NCBI GenBank assembly: GCA_029934085.1
Contig: JAOZMY010000015.1
Coordinates: 1-34,403, forward strand
Direction: 5' to 3'
Length of the DNA stretch: 34,403 nucleotides
Source: a bacterium
GTDB taxonomy: Bacteria; Desulfobacterota; S145-22
Below are positions 9,887 through 17,836 of the stretch, one piece after another; the first letter of the stretch is position 1, and every line of letters begins with the position of its first letter. The translations under genes were made by a program, and so were the position numbers. A model generated the notes under the pieces. That model saw only the letters and a list, made by a program, of their open reading frames with translations, did not search any database and was not told the DNA's origin.

Positions 9887-11099
9887 TAACCTCGTCGTCG
9901 GACTCGACATCGGAACCACCAAAATCTGCGCGGTCGTTGGCGACGTGGTGGACAATCAACTCAACATCATCGGCATCGGGAAATATCCTTCCAAGGGGCT
10001 CCGAAAGGGGGTGGTTATCAACATAGATGCCACCGTCGATTCCATCAAGAAGACCATCGAAGAAGCCGAACTCATGGCAGGATGTGAAATCACCTCCGTG
10101 TACGCCGGGGTTGCGGGAGGCCATATTAAAGGGATGAATAGCCACGGCATTATCGCGGTTAAATCGAGGGAGATCACCCCAAGGGACGTCCAGCGCGTCA
10201 TCGAAACAGCCAGCGCCGTCGCTCTCCCGTTGGATCGAGAGGTCATCCATGTCATCCCTCAGGAGTTTATCGTGGATGATCAAACGGGTATTCGGGACCC
10301 GGTGGGGATGGCAGGCGTAAGGCTGGAAGGGAAGGTCCATATCATCACGGGGGCCGTCACCTCCGCGCAGAACATTATCAAATGCGCCAACAAGGCGGGG
10401 CTGGATGTGAACGATATCATCCTCGAGCAGTTGGGAGCGAGTGAAGCCGTTCTGGACAGGGATGAACGAGAGATCGGCGTCGCCCTCCTGGACATCGGGG
10501 GTGGCACCACGGATCTTGCCATCTTCGTCGGGGGGACGATCCAGCATACCTCCGTCATCGCCCTGGCGGGGAATCACGTGACGCATGACATCTCCATCGG
10601 GTTGAGAACACCCAAACAGGAGGCGGAACGCCTGAAGATTCGATACGGATGCGCTTTGGCCTCCATGATTCGAAAAGACGAAACCATCGAGGTCCCCAGC
10701 GTGGGAGGAAGAAAACCTCGTATCCTCTCCCGAAAGACCCTGGCGGAGATCATCGAACCACGGATGGAAGAAATCTTCGAACTGGTCAATCAGAATCTCA
10801 ACGAATCCGGTCTGGCCGATCTCCTCGGGGCGGGTATCGTTCTGACAGGGGGAGGCAGTATCATGGAAGGGACCGTGGAGCTGGCCGAGCGGGTCTTCGG
10901 GATGCCGATCCGCCTTGGGGTTCCCAGGTGGATCGGGGGATTGACGGATCTCGTGACATCCCCGCTCTACGCCACGTCCGTGGGACTCGCCCTTTACGGT
11001 AGCAAGAACCTTCACCAAACACGGTTCAAGGCACAAGACACCAATCTCTTTAAAAAGGTACTGGTAAGGATGAAAGAATGGTTAGGAGAATATTTTTAA
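9873..11099 (+). CDS. ftsA: cell division protein FtsA (actin-like)
   Basis: FtsA is an actin-family ATPase that tethers FtsZ to the inner membrane and recruits later divisome proteins. The start chosen is the GTG at 9873 (VKKLDNLVVGLDIGTTKI), preceded by GGAGGGG. The ORF-track start 63 nt earlier lies inside ftsQ and would add 21 unconserved residues. Phosphate and nucleotide-binding motifs are GLDIGTTK near the N-terminus, LLDIGGGTTD and IVLTGGGSIMEG. The C-terminal end FKKVLVRMKEWLGEYF looks like the amphipathic membrane-targeting helix. The protein is 408 aa, and it overlaps ftsQ by 14 nt. Confidence 0.96.
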   Translation: MKKLDNLVVGLDIGTTKICAVVGDVVDNQLNIIGIGKYPSKGLRKGVVINIDATVDSIKKTIEEAELMAGCEITSVYAGVAGGHIKGMNSHGIIAVKSREITPRDVQRVIETASAVALPLDREVIHVIPQEFIVDDQTGIRDPVGMAGVRLEGKVHIITGAVTSAQNIIKCANKAGLDVNDIILEQLGASEAVLDRDEREIGVALLDIGGGTTDLAIFVGGTIQHTSVIALAGNHVTHDISIGLRTPKQEAERLKIRYGCALASMIRKDETIEVPSVGGRKPRILSRKTLAEIIEPRMEEIFELVNQNLNESGLADLLGAGIVLTGGGSIMEGTVELAERVFGMPIRLGVPRWIGGLTDLVTSPLYATSVGLALYGSKNLHQTRFKAQDTNLFKKVLVRMKEWLGEYF

Positions 11100-11186
11100 C
11101 CTTAACAACGGGAATAGGCAAAGAAAAAAGATGCAAGAGAGAAGTCAGGGCTTCTCACCAAAACGAAAACCAAAAAGGAGGGGAAC

Positions 11187-12359
11187 ATGATAGATTTTGA
11201 GGAAGAAAAAGGCTTTTCAGCAAAGGTCAAGATCATCGGCATCGGGGGGGGCGGGTGTAACGCCATCGACAATATGATCGAAGCCAAGCTCAAAGGCGTC
11301 GATTTTATTGCCGCGAACACCGACGCCCAGGCGCTAAGCGCTTCGAAGGCCCCCGTCAAGATCCAGCTCGGGGCAAAGCTGACCAAGGGATTAGGGGCTG
11401 GAGCCAATCCCAAGGTGGGTGAAGAGGCCGCCCTCGAAGACGTGGACAGCATCAAGAGCGCCCTCATGGGAGCAGACATGGTCTTCGTAACCGCCGGCAT
11501 GGGGGGCGGAACAGGGACAGGCGGCGCCCCCATCATCGCGAAGATCGCCAAGGAAATCGGGGCGCTGACCGTGGCCATCGTGACCAAACCCTTCGAGTTC
11601 GAGGGACGGCGGCGCATGGAACAGGCGGAAACGGGTATCAGCCTCCTCAAGAGGATCGCCGACACCCTGATCACCATCCCTAACCAACGCCTTCTTTCGG
11701 TGACAGGAAAGAACATCTCTTTCATGGATGCCTTCAAGGTCGCCGACGATATTCTCCTGCAGGCCGCCAAGGGGATCTCCGACCTCATTCTCGTTAGGGG
11801 TCTCATCAATCTCGACTTCGCCGACGTCCGCACCATCATGTCCGAGATGGGAATGGCCCTCATGGGGACAGGGATCGCCTCCGGAGAAAACAGGGCCAGC
11901 AACGCGGCGCAGATGGCGATCTCCAACCCACTCCTCGAAGACCTGACCATCGACGGGGCTAAGGGAATCCTCATCAATATCTCCGGGAATCGTTCCATGA
12001 CCCTGAACGAGATCCACGAGGCCTCCTCACTCATACGTGAAGCCGCCCACGAAGACGCCAATATCATCTTTGGCGCCGTGGTGGACGAGTCCCTTGGGGA
12101 AAGTGTCCGCGTTACCGTAATTGCCACAGGTTTTGGTAAAGAAGACAGCATGATGACGCCCCAGTTTGCTGAGAACATCATGCCTTTCAATCAGAGGCTG
12201 ACCGGAAACTCAGGGGAGGAAGAAGATAGAAAAGTGGTCTTCAAATCCAGGAAGCTTCCTGAATTTGACGATATTACATACACCAAGGTTGGTGTCATCG
12301 ACGATCTGAATCACGACGAATACGATGTCCCAGCCTTTTTGAGAAAGCAGGCCGACTAA
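11187..12359 (+). CDS. ftsZ: cell division GTPase FtsZ
   Basis: FtsZ is the tubulin homologue that forms the Z ring. The N-terminal GIGGGGCNAIDNMI, the tubulin signature GMGGGTGTGGAP at about residues 104-115, and the T7-loop region NLDFADVRTIM are all intact. A flexible linker follows, then the conserved C-terminal peptide DVPAFLRKQ that binds FtsA and other partners. The length is 390 aa. Unlike the upstream genes it does not overlap its neighbour: 87 nt separate it from ftsA, and it has the strong site AAAAAGGAGGGG before its ATG. That fits the high protein level FtsZ needs. Confidence 0.98.
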   Translation: MIDFEEEKGFSAKVKIIGIGGGGCNAIDNMIEAKLKGVDFIAANTDAQALSASKAPVKIQLGAKLTKGLGAGANPKVGEEAALEDVDSIKSALMGADMVFVTAGMGGGTGTGGAPIIAKIAKEIGALTVAIVTKPFEFEGRRRMEQAETGISLLKRIADTLITIPNQRLLSVTGKNISFMDAFKVADDILLQAAKGISDLILVRGLINLDFADVRTIMSEMGMALMGTGIASGENRASNAAQMAISNPLLEDLTIDGAKGILINISGNRSMTLNEIHEASSLIREAAHEDANIIFGAVVDESLGESVRVTVIATGFGKEDSMMTPQFAENIMPFNQRLTGNSGEEEDRKVVFKSRKLPEFDDITYTKVGVIDDLNHDEYDVPAFLRKQAD

Positions 12360-12364
12360 GGTGT

Positions 12365-14014
12365 ATGCGTTCGAAAGGGAGACAGTGGAGAGACAAGGTT
12401 GCCATCGCATTGATCTATCCCAATCAACCCTCCGTTGGGATGGCCAATCTCGGGTTTCAGACCCTATACCAGCGTCTCAACCAAAGAAGGGACGTGGTAT
12501 GTGAACGGGTCTTTTTAGAGATCCCTGAGCACGGAGAAATGCGGGGTTCCCCTCCTCCCCGTTCCCTCCCCAGAAGCCGGGAATCAAAAAGCCCTTTAAA
12601 TGCCTTTGACATCCTTGCCTTCTCCATCCCTTTCGAAAACGACTACATCAATATCCTCAGCCTCCTTTCTCTTTCACACATTCCCCTCGAGACCCAAGAC
12701 CGGGGGCCGGACTTTCCCCTGGTTATTGCGGGAGGGATGACTACCTTTATCAATCCCGAACCCATCTCCCCCTTTATCGACGCCTTCCTCATTGGCGAAG
12801 GCGAAACCCTCCTGGAAAATTTCCTGGATGCGTACCTTAAAAATCGGCCAACGATAGAGCAAAAAGACCTCACTCCCCTTCTCGAAATCCCCGGTGTCTA
12901 TGTTCCCAGCCTTTATGAAGTCGCCTACACCCCCGATGGCCTGATCTCCGAACGCAAAGCCTCACCACCGGCCCCGAGCACCATTCAAAAACAGGTGGAA
13001 AAGGATATCGACCGTTTTGTCACCTTCTACACCTTTCCCAAAGAAGCCAGTGAATTCTCCGACATGGCCATCATTGAGGTCAATCGGGGCTGCCCCCGAG
13101 GATGCCGCTTCTGCGCCGCCGGTTACCTCTGCCTTCCGTTCAGAAACCGTTCCATGGAAAACCTACTGAGTTTCCTGAAGGAAAACCGCCCCCGAGAGAA
13201 GACTATCGGCCTGCTGGGAACGGGGGTGTCCGACTATCCCGACCTTGTGCCATTGAGCAGGGAGATTCTTTCCCTCGGCTACCGCATCTCCTTCTCTTCA
13301 CTTCGGATCGACCGGATTACCGACGAGCTGGCAGAAATCCTAAAGAAGGGGGGACAAAAAACCGTGACCCTCGCCCCTGAGGCAGGCTCGCAGAGGCTCA
13401 GGGACCTCATCCGCAAGGATATCACCGAAGAGGAGATCCTCCGGGCGGTGGATGCCCTGATCCGACAGGATATTCTGAACCTCAAACTTTACTTCATGAT
13501 CGGGTTGCCTGGCGAAACCATGGAGGATATCCACGCCATCCTTTCCCTCATCAGGAAAATCCGACACACGGTCCTCAGTCACCGATACACGACTAAACGG
13601 CTCGGGAGGATTACGCTTACCATCAGCCCCTATGTCCCCAAGCCGGCCACCCCCTTTCAGTGGTTTCCACTCCTAACACTCACTGGAATCAAGAAGCGCC
13701 TCGCGTGGCTGAAGAAAACCCTCTCAAAAGAGCCGAATGTGCACGTCATCGCTGATCTCCCAAAGTGGACATACGTTCAGGCGGTGCTCTCCCGGGGGGA
13801 TCGAAGGATCGCATCCCTGCTTAAACGGGTCCACGAAAATCAAGGAAACTGGCCCCGCAGTTTCAAGGAATCCCCCATCAACCCGGACTTCTTTGCCTAC
13901 CGCTCCCTCGACACCGACGAAACCCTTCCCTGGGATTTCATCGATACCGGCATCTCTAAATCCCGGCTTCTCAAGGAATACCTTCAGGCCCGCCAGCAAA
14001 TAGCCTCTTTTTGA
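12365..14014 (+). CDS. radical SAM protein with B12-binding-like N-terminal domain
   Basis: The substrate is unknown. The N-terminal part (about residues 10-165) resembles the Rossmann-like domain of B12-binding radical SAM proteins, with FDILAFSIPFENDY and the glycine-rich VIAGGMTTFINPEP and GEGETLLENF stretches. No DxHxxG cobalamin-ligand motif was found, so B12 binding is doubtful. The radical SAM cluster motif is CPRGCRFC (CxxxCxxC) in VNRGCPRGCRFCAAG at about residue 242. TIM-barrel features follow, such as LAPEAGSQRLRDLI and YFMIGLPGETMEDI. It is 549 aa and begins 5 nt after the ftsZ stop, so it is probably the last gene of the dcw transcript. The ATG start has only a weak upstream AAGGTG. 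Confidence 0.85.
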   Translation: MRSKGRQWRDKVAIALIYPNQPSVGMANLGFQTLYQRLNQRRDVVCERVFLEIPEHGEMRGSPPPRSLPRSRESKSPLNAFDILAFSIPFENDYINILSLLSLSHIPLETQDRGPDFPLVIAGGMTTFINPEPISPFIDAFLIGEGETLLENFLDAYLKNRPTIEQKDLTPLLEIPGVYVPSLYEVAYTPDGLISERKASPPAPSTIQKQVEKDIDRFVTFYTFPKEASEFSDMAIIEVNRGCPRGCRFCAAGYLCLPFRNRSMENLLSFLKENRPREKTIGLLGTGVSDYPDLVPLSREILSLGYRISFSSLRIDRITDELAEILKKGGQKTVTLAPEAGSQRLRDLIRKDITEEEILRAVDALIRQDILNLKLYFMIGLPGETMEDIHAILSLIRKIRHTVLSHRYTTKRLGRITLTISPYVPKPATPFQWFPLLTLTGIKKRLAWLKKTLSKEPNVHVIADLPKWTYVQAVLSRGDRRIASLLKRVHENQGNWPRSFKESPINPDFFAYRSLDTDETLPWDFIDTGISKSRLLKEYLQARQQIASF

Positions 14015-14058
14015 GACCATCCACCTCTGCTTAATAGGTATTCCTTCCACCTAAGCTC

Positions 14059-14086
14059 TTGACGTTCCCCAAAAAATGATTATCTA
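14059..14086 (+). promoter_or_regulatory. candidate sigma-70-like promoter for hsp20
   Basis: TTGACG and TATCTA are separated by 16 nt, about 45 nt upstream of the hsp20 ATG, in the 117-nt gap after the radical SAM gene. The -35 match is good and the -10 match is weak. No CIRCE or ROSE-like heat shock element was recognised. Confidence 0.35.
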
Positions 14087-14131
14087 TTTCCATGAAAAAA
14101 GAACAAAAAATTATCAAAGGGGGTGTGAAGG

Positions 14132-14575
14132 ATGAGTTGGCTGGTACCATCCAGAACGACAAGAGAAACAGAGAGATCCTTATTCCCGACCCGTTTACTG
14201 GACACGTTGTGGGAACCCTTCAGCTTTGGACTTGAGCCGCTCGTTGGGGAAATGGCACCGGTGGATTTTAAGGAAACGGACGATGAGTATGTATTGAAGG
14301 TTGAGCTACCTGGTCTTGAGAAGGATGATGTCCAGATTTCTCTCGAGCAGAATGTCTTGACCATCCGCGGTGAGAAAAAGGAAGAGGACGTCAAGGAAAA
14401 CGAATCCTTCCACAAGAAGGAAATCCGTTACGGTTGGTTCGAACGTAGCTTCAGCCTTCCTGGAGACATTAATGAAAAGAAGATCGATGCGAAGATGAAA
14501 AACGGTGTCTTGACCATCCGAGTCCCCAAAGAAGAGTCGGCCAAACCGAAAAGGATTCCCATCACCGTCCAGTAA
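14132..14575 (+). CDS. small heat shock protein, Hsp20/alpha-crystallin family
   Basis: This is an ATP-independent holdase chaperone that keeps unfolding proteins soluble, normally as large oligomers. The alpha-crystallin domain spans about residues 42-135. It begins APVDFKETDDEYVLKVELPG, continues with NVLTIRGEKKEE, and ends with the characteristic KMKNGVLTIRVPK. The C-terminal RIPITV supplies the I-x-I/V motif used for oligomer assembly. At 147 aa it is typical for the family. The upstream sequence AAAGGGGG can serve as ribosome site. It stands alone between a possible promoter and a clear terminator, so it is probably expressed as a single-gene unit. Confidence 0.93.
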   Translation: MSWLVPSRTTRETERSLFPTRLLDTLWEPFSFGLEPLVGEMAPVDFKETDDEYVLKVELPGLEKDDVQISLEQNVLTIRGEKKEEDVKENESFHKKEIRYGWFERSFSLPGDINEKKIDAKMKNGVLTIRVPKEESAKPKRIPITVQ

Positions 14576-14597
14576 ACATCACGTCACTCCATTTAGG

Positions 14598-14622
14598 CCG
14601 TCCCGAAAGGGACGGTTTTTTT
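14598..14622 (+). terminator. rho-independent terminator after hsp20
   Basis: CCGTCCC-GAAA-GGGACGG forms a perfect 7-bp stem with a GAAA tetraloop, followed directly by seven T residues. Confidence 0.9.
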
Positions 14623-14631
14623 ATGTCCAAA

Positions 14632-14662
14632 GTTGAATTTTCAACCTCTTCTGTGGTAATAG
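14632..14662 (+). promoter_or_regulatory. palindrome and weak promoter-like sequence upstream of proC
   Basis: GTTGAA-TT-TTCAAC is a perfect inverted repeat at 14632-14645. It overlaps TTGAAT, which with TAATAG 18 nt later makes a weak promoter match about 20 nt before the proC ATG. It could be an operator or chance; no regulator is identified. Confidence 0.25.
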
Positions 14663-14683
14663 TCCAACAAAAGGAGAGTATTC

Positions 14684-15502
14684 ATGAAACTCAAAGATAT
14701 TAAAAGTATCGGTTTTATCGGCGCGGGAAAGATGGCGGAGGGCATCATCAAAGGAATCCTCAAAAGCAACCTTTTCCCTCCCAACAGGATCTTCGCCGCC
14801 GATATTGACACAAAGCGCCTTGAAACTATGAAGACCGAATACCGCATCGAAACCGGCTCCAACTCTGAAATCCTTCAAAAAGGCGATCTGATCTTTCTCG
14901 CCGTGAAACCCCAGCATATCGATGAAGTCTTCCAAGAATTGAAGGGAATTCCATTGGAGAGAAAATGTTTCCTTTCCATTATGGCAGGGGTCACAACCCA
15001 AAGGATTGAAGAGAGGTTAGGAGAAAACGTGCCTGTCATTCGGGTCATGCCCAACATTGCTGCAACCGTCCAGACAGCGGCTTCCGCCTATTGTCTGGGG
15101 CGATGGGCCACGGAGAGAGATGCAGCCATGGCCCAATCCATCCTCGAAACATTTGGGACAGCAACCCAAGTAGAAGAACCCCTGATGGACGCCATAACGG
15201 GGCTCAGCGGCAGCGGCCCCGCCTACGTATATGCTTTCATTGAAGCACTGAGCGACGGGGGTGTGATGATGGGGCTTCCAAGGGACACCGCCCTATCACT
15301 CGCAGCCCAGACCGTTCTTGGAGCAGCCAAGCTGTTGATGGAAACAGAAGAACATCCCGCCGTATTACGTGAAAATGTTACCTCACCTGGCGGGACAACG
15401 ATCCATGGGCTTGAGGCGATGGAGAGACACGGATTCAGAAACGCTGTCATCCAGGCGGTGATCCGCGCGACGGAACGTTCCAAGGAACTTGGAAGCAAGT
15501 AA
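14684..15502 (+). CDS. proC: pyrroline-5-carboxylate reductase
   Basis: ProC reduces 1-pyrroline-5-carboxylate to proline with NAD(P)H in the cytoplasm, the last step of proline synthesis. The N-terminal Rossmann motif is IGFIGAGKMAEGIIKGIL. FLAVKPQHI and VIRVMPNIAATVQ are typical of the NADP-binding half. The C-terminal dimer domain has the signature LSGSGPAYVYAFIEALSDGGVMMGL followed by VTSPGGTTIHGLEAME. The length is 272 aa. A good AAAAGGAGAG site precedes the ATG. It is flanked by terminators on both sides, so it is transcribed alone. Confidence 0.96.
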   Translation: MKLKDIKSIGFIGAGKMAEGIIKGILKSNLFPPNRIFAADIDTKRLETMKTEYRIETGSNSEILQKGDLIFLAVKPQHIDEVFQELKGIPLERKCFLSIMAGVTTQRIEERLGENVPVIRVMPNIAATVQTAASAYCLGRWATERDAAMAQSILETFGTATQVEEPLMDAITGLSGSGPAYVYAFIEALSDGGVMMGLPRDTALSLAAQTVLGAAKLLMETEEHPAVLRENVTSPGGTTIHGLEAMERHGFRNAVIQAVIRATERSKELGSK

Positions 15503-15520
15503 CCCTTCAAAAATCCATAA

Positions 15521-15554
15521 AAAAGGCCCGCGGAATCAATTCCGCGGGCCTTTT
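15521..15554. terminator. bidirectional rho-independent terminator between proC and the outer-membrane barrel gene
   Basis: GGCCCGCGGAAT-CA-ATTCCGCGGGCC is a long perfect inverted repeat with an A-run on its left and TTTTCTTTT on its right. It can terminate transcription from proC on the + strand and from the convergent barrel gene on the - strand. Confidence 0.93.
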
Positions 15555-15574
15555 CTTTTCCAGCGTTTCAGCCG

Positions 15575-17761
15575 TTAAAAGGTGTAGTTTAATCCCACGT
15601 TGATGATCCAGAGTTCACCATCCGCGTCATAGAGATAGGGCTCATCATCGGTGTATTTCCGGTAGGTTACCACACCGGCTAATTCGAGGGCCTTATAGAG
15701 CTTCACATTACAGCCCAGCGAGCACTCGAAACGGCTCTGATCCAGATCGGAGTAGTCTGGATACCCCGAGAAATCCATATCAAACGCGGCATCCATGGAA
15801 GGAGATGGATCGTTGAAGGTCGTGTAACCCGCCGGAGGTGCCGACATATGGACACTATCGAAATCCGCATCAGATTTCGTGTATGAAGCATCGAGATTCA
15901 AACTCACCCGATTTGTGGGGGTAAACAGGGCAGAGGCATACAGAACATGGTTTTTGATCTCGTAGTCATTGTCACTATACACAGAGCCAACCTGGCTCGT
16001 GAATGAATGGCCCGCTCACCCACCAAACAAATCAGTGCATATCTGACCGCCGTAACGCTCATACTGATAGTTGTACCCCAACGAAAAGCTCAACTTTTTC
16101 ATGGGCATGAACCAGAAATTGATCCCCGCCATGTAACGATCCGAATCCCAATCGCTGTGATCGTTGTCCTGCCTTTCATACTGGAACAACCCGTTGATCG
16201 ACATGGAAGTCTTAGGCATATAAGTCGCTGAAAGCTTAATCTCGTGCACACTTTCCGGTGAAACCGAACCATCATGCATTCTATTTTCTCTGTTGAAAAT
16301 CTGATAGTACGGCGTCGCAGAATGGAGATTTTCAACTTCTTGGCAGCATCCACCCACGTTCGAGAAGGGATCATCTATGTTTTTATAGGTATATCCGACA
16401 CGATATTTCCATTTCCTGTCAGGCCTACCATTGACCGCTACCTTGAAGGTATGAGTCGTGGTTTCCGTATCTCCAGATCTCGTCACTTCAAACGTATCGC
16501 GATCGATATTGTCGTACTCGTATCCCAAACGAATTGTGGTACAACGGTTCAAACGGTATGCGGCATCCAGATTCCCCGTGATTTCCTCGCGATCTATCGC
16601 CGACTCTCTCGTGAAACTGAAATTATCCGTTACGTGGTACGAAGGGTCCGTCGGAACAAAATGATTCTCAATTGGAACGTAAGCGTTGTCGCTATTGATA
16701 TCGATGTAACGGAACCGACCCGACAAGGTCAGCCTTCGCTTCATGAAATCCTTCGTGAGCCGAAGGTTGTAAACGTGCTGATCCACGTCCAGATCGTTGT
16801 AGTCATTCTCCATAGTCGTGCAAACGAAGGATCCATACGCGGTAGTCTCTGCTGGAAGATCAGCTCTTGCTTTGATCGTATGCATTTTTTTGCTCGAATC
16901 AGGAATCAGGTTCCGGATACTATCCACACCGTGCATGTTTAATCTCCCGGCAAACAACGCTGTTTTCCCAGCTGAGGGAGTCTTTACATCATCATAATAG
17001 ATGTTCTGTGTGCTTGCATCGTTGCTGAAATCACGATCCAAATAGGTATAATCAACCGTAACCACACCAAGCTTCAAAGTCGCACCAACCGTGAGGTCAT
17101 TGGTGGTTTGATCGATCCGGTTCCCATACCCAACAATATGGCAGGGAGTACATTTACCTGTCATAAGGGTTCCCTGCCTCCATCCATGCCGGATTTCATT
17201 TCTCCATCCCCCATGAAATGTCAAGGCGGGAAAAGAGGGCACCGTCACCTTGGCTTTCATCTCGGAATGCTGGCGATAGATTTGATAATTCTTACCAGGC
17301 TGCTGATCCGTGTATTTCCATTTCTGGGCTCCTTCTAATGATCCATGTTTGTCCCAGAAGGGATTGACCACCATTTTCCCATTCAACTCATCTTGAAAAA
17401 GGGGATCGTGACGGGTGCGATGGATAAATTTATTGTAATCCATCTTGAACCTGAAAACCCGGTTAATGTCCAGGTTCACGTTCCCCGCATTGTCGTCTTG
17501 CGTGGTGTAACGCGCATTCAAGTCTATGAAGCTTTTTCCGAACGACCCGGTGTAACCGAACAACCCTGTCGCGCTTCCACCGGTATCGTCATACTCGGCC
17601 ACATTGGTTTTCGTATCATCCGTGCTGGTTGTGTAATATCCAGCGCCCACTTTCAGCCGGTAGGCCTTCTCCGCCTTTTTCTCTTCGGCAAAGGCCACAC
17701 CCAGGGAAGTGACGCAGATAAATACAGCGGCAACCAGCAGGATCAGGGTTGAACGTCTCAT
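15575..17761 (-). CDS. MtrB/PioB-type outer-membrane beta-barrel with in-frame TGA (candidate selenoprotein)
   Basis: This is predicted to be the outer-membrane porin-like sheath that holds a periplasmic decaheme cytochrome and lets electrons cross the outer membrane. The start is the ATG at 17761 with AAGGAGG 6 nt upstream; the ORF-track start adds 18 basic residues. MRRSTLILLVAAVFICVTSLGVAFA is a signal peptide cleaved before EEKK. The rest is alternating aromatic and polar strands ending in GLNYTF, the usual barrel-assembly signal. Codon 582 (16016-16018) is TGA. Upstream and downstream parts share one frame, joined as DLFGG-[TGA]-AGHSFTSQ, giving 728 residues if the TGA is read as an amino acid. 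Known MtrB proteins are about 700 aa. Residues 204-208 are CTPCH, a c-heme motif, and the mature protein has nine cysteines, many for a barrel. It lies 75 nt downstream of the cytochrome gene. Alternatively it is a pseudogene or a base error. Family identity is likely; recoding is a hypothesis. Confidence 0.75.
15980..16001 (-). promoter_or_regulatory. SECIS-like RNA hairpin downstream of the in-frame UGA
   Basis: On the - strand transcript, GAGCCA-GGU-UGGCUC forms a perfect 6-bp stem with a 3-nt GGU loop. The stem extends outward by CAC/GUG across one bulged U on the 3' side. The main stem starts after 17 nt and the loop starts 24 nt after the UGA. Bacterial SECIS elements lie immediately downstream of UGA and have a short stem with a G-containing apical loop; E. 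coli fdhF uses GGUCU. The E. coli bulged U is on the 5' side, so this is not an exact copy. Confidence 0.4.
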
Positions 17762-17767
17762 GAGTCT

Positions 17768-17774
17768 CCTCCTT
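17768..17774 (-). promoter_or_regulatory. ribosome binding site deciding the barrel protein start
   Basis: AAGGAGG on the - strand lies 6 nt upstream of the ATG at 17761. This supports the start that begins directly at the signal peptide rather than the upstream ORF-track Met. Confidence 0.7.
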
Positions 17775-17836
17775 CTCACTGGTGATTGTTTCCTTTTTTC
17801 ATGTGTACTTGACACGATTTTCCTCCGCTTGTGTAT

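Noticed and set aside
9840-11036. 398-aa minus-strand ORF
   Set aside because: It is antisense to ftsA, with no family motifs or ribosome site; a codon-bias shadow of a GC-rich gene.
11129-11160. Small hairpin GAGAAG...CTTCTC between ftsA and ftsZ as a terminator
   Set aside because: The stem is short and no T-tract follows; ftsZ is expected to be transcribed through from ftsA.
11102-12190. 362-aa minus-strand ORF
   Set aside because: It is antisense to ftsZ, rich in Ser, Pro, Met and Ala from complementary codons, and matches no family.
15575-15982. The 135-aa minus-strand ORF as an independent gene starting at GTG 15982
   Set aside because: There is no ribosome site before the GTG. The sequence has only barrel strands with no signal peptide, and the same frame is open back to the TGA, so it is the C-terminal part of the upstream barrel gene.
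15980-16020. A frameshift between the two barrel ORFs
   Set aside because: Both ORFs are in the same frame (17815 and 15982 differ by a multiple of three). The interruption is a single stop codon, not an insertion or deletion.
16274-16942. 222-aa plus-strand ORF inside the barrel region
   Set aside because: It is antisense to the barrel gene, without ribosome site or recognisable domain.
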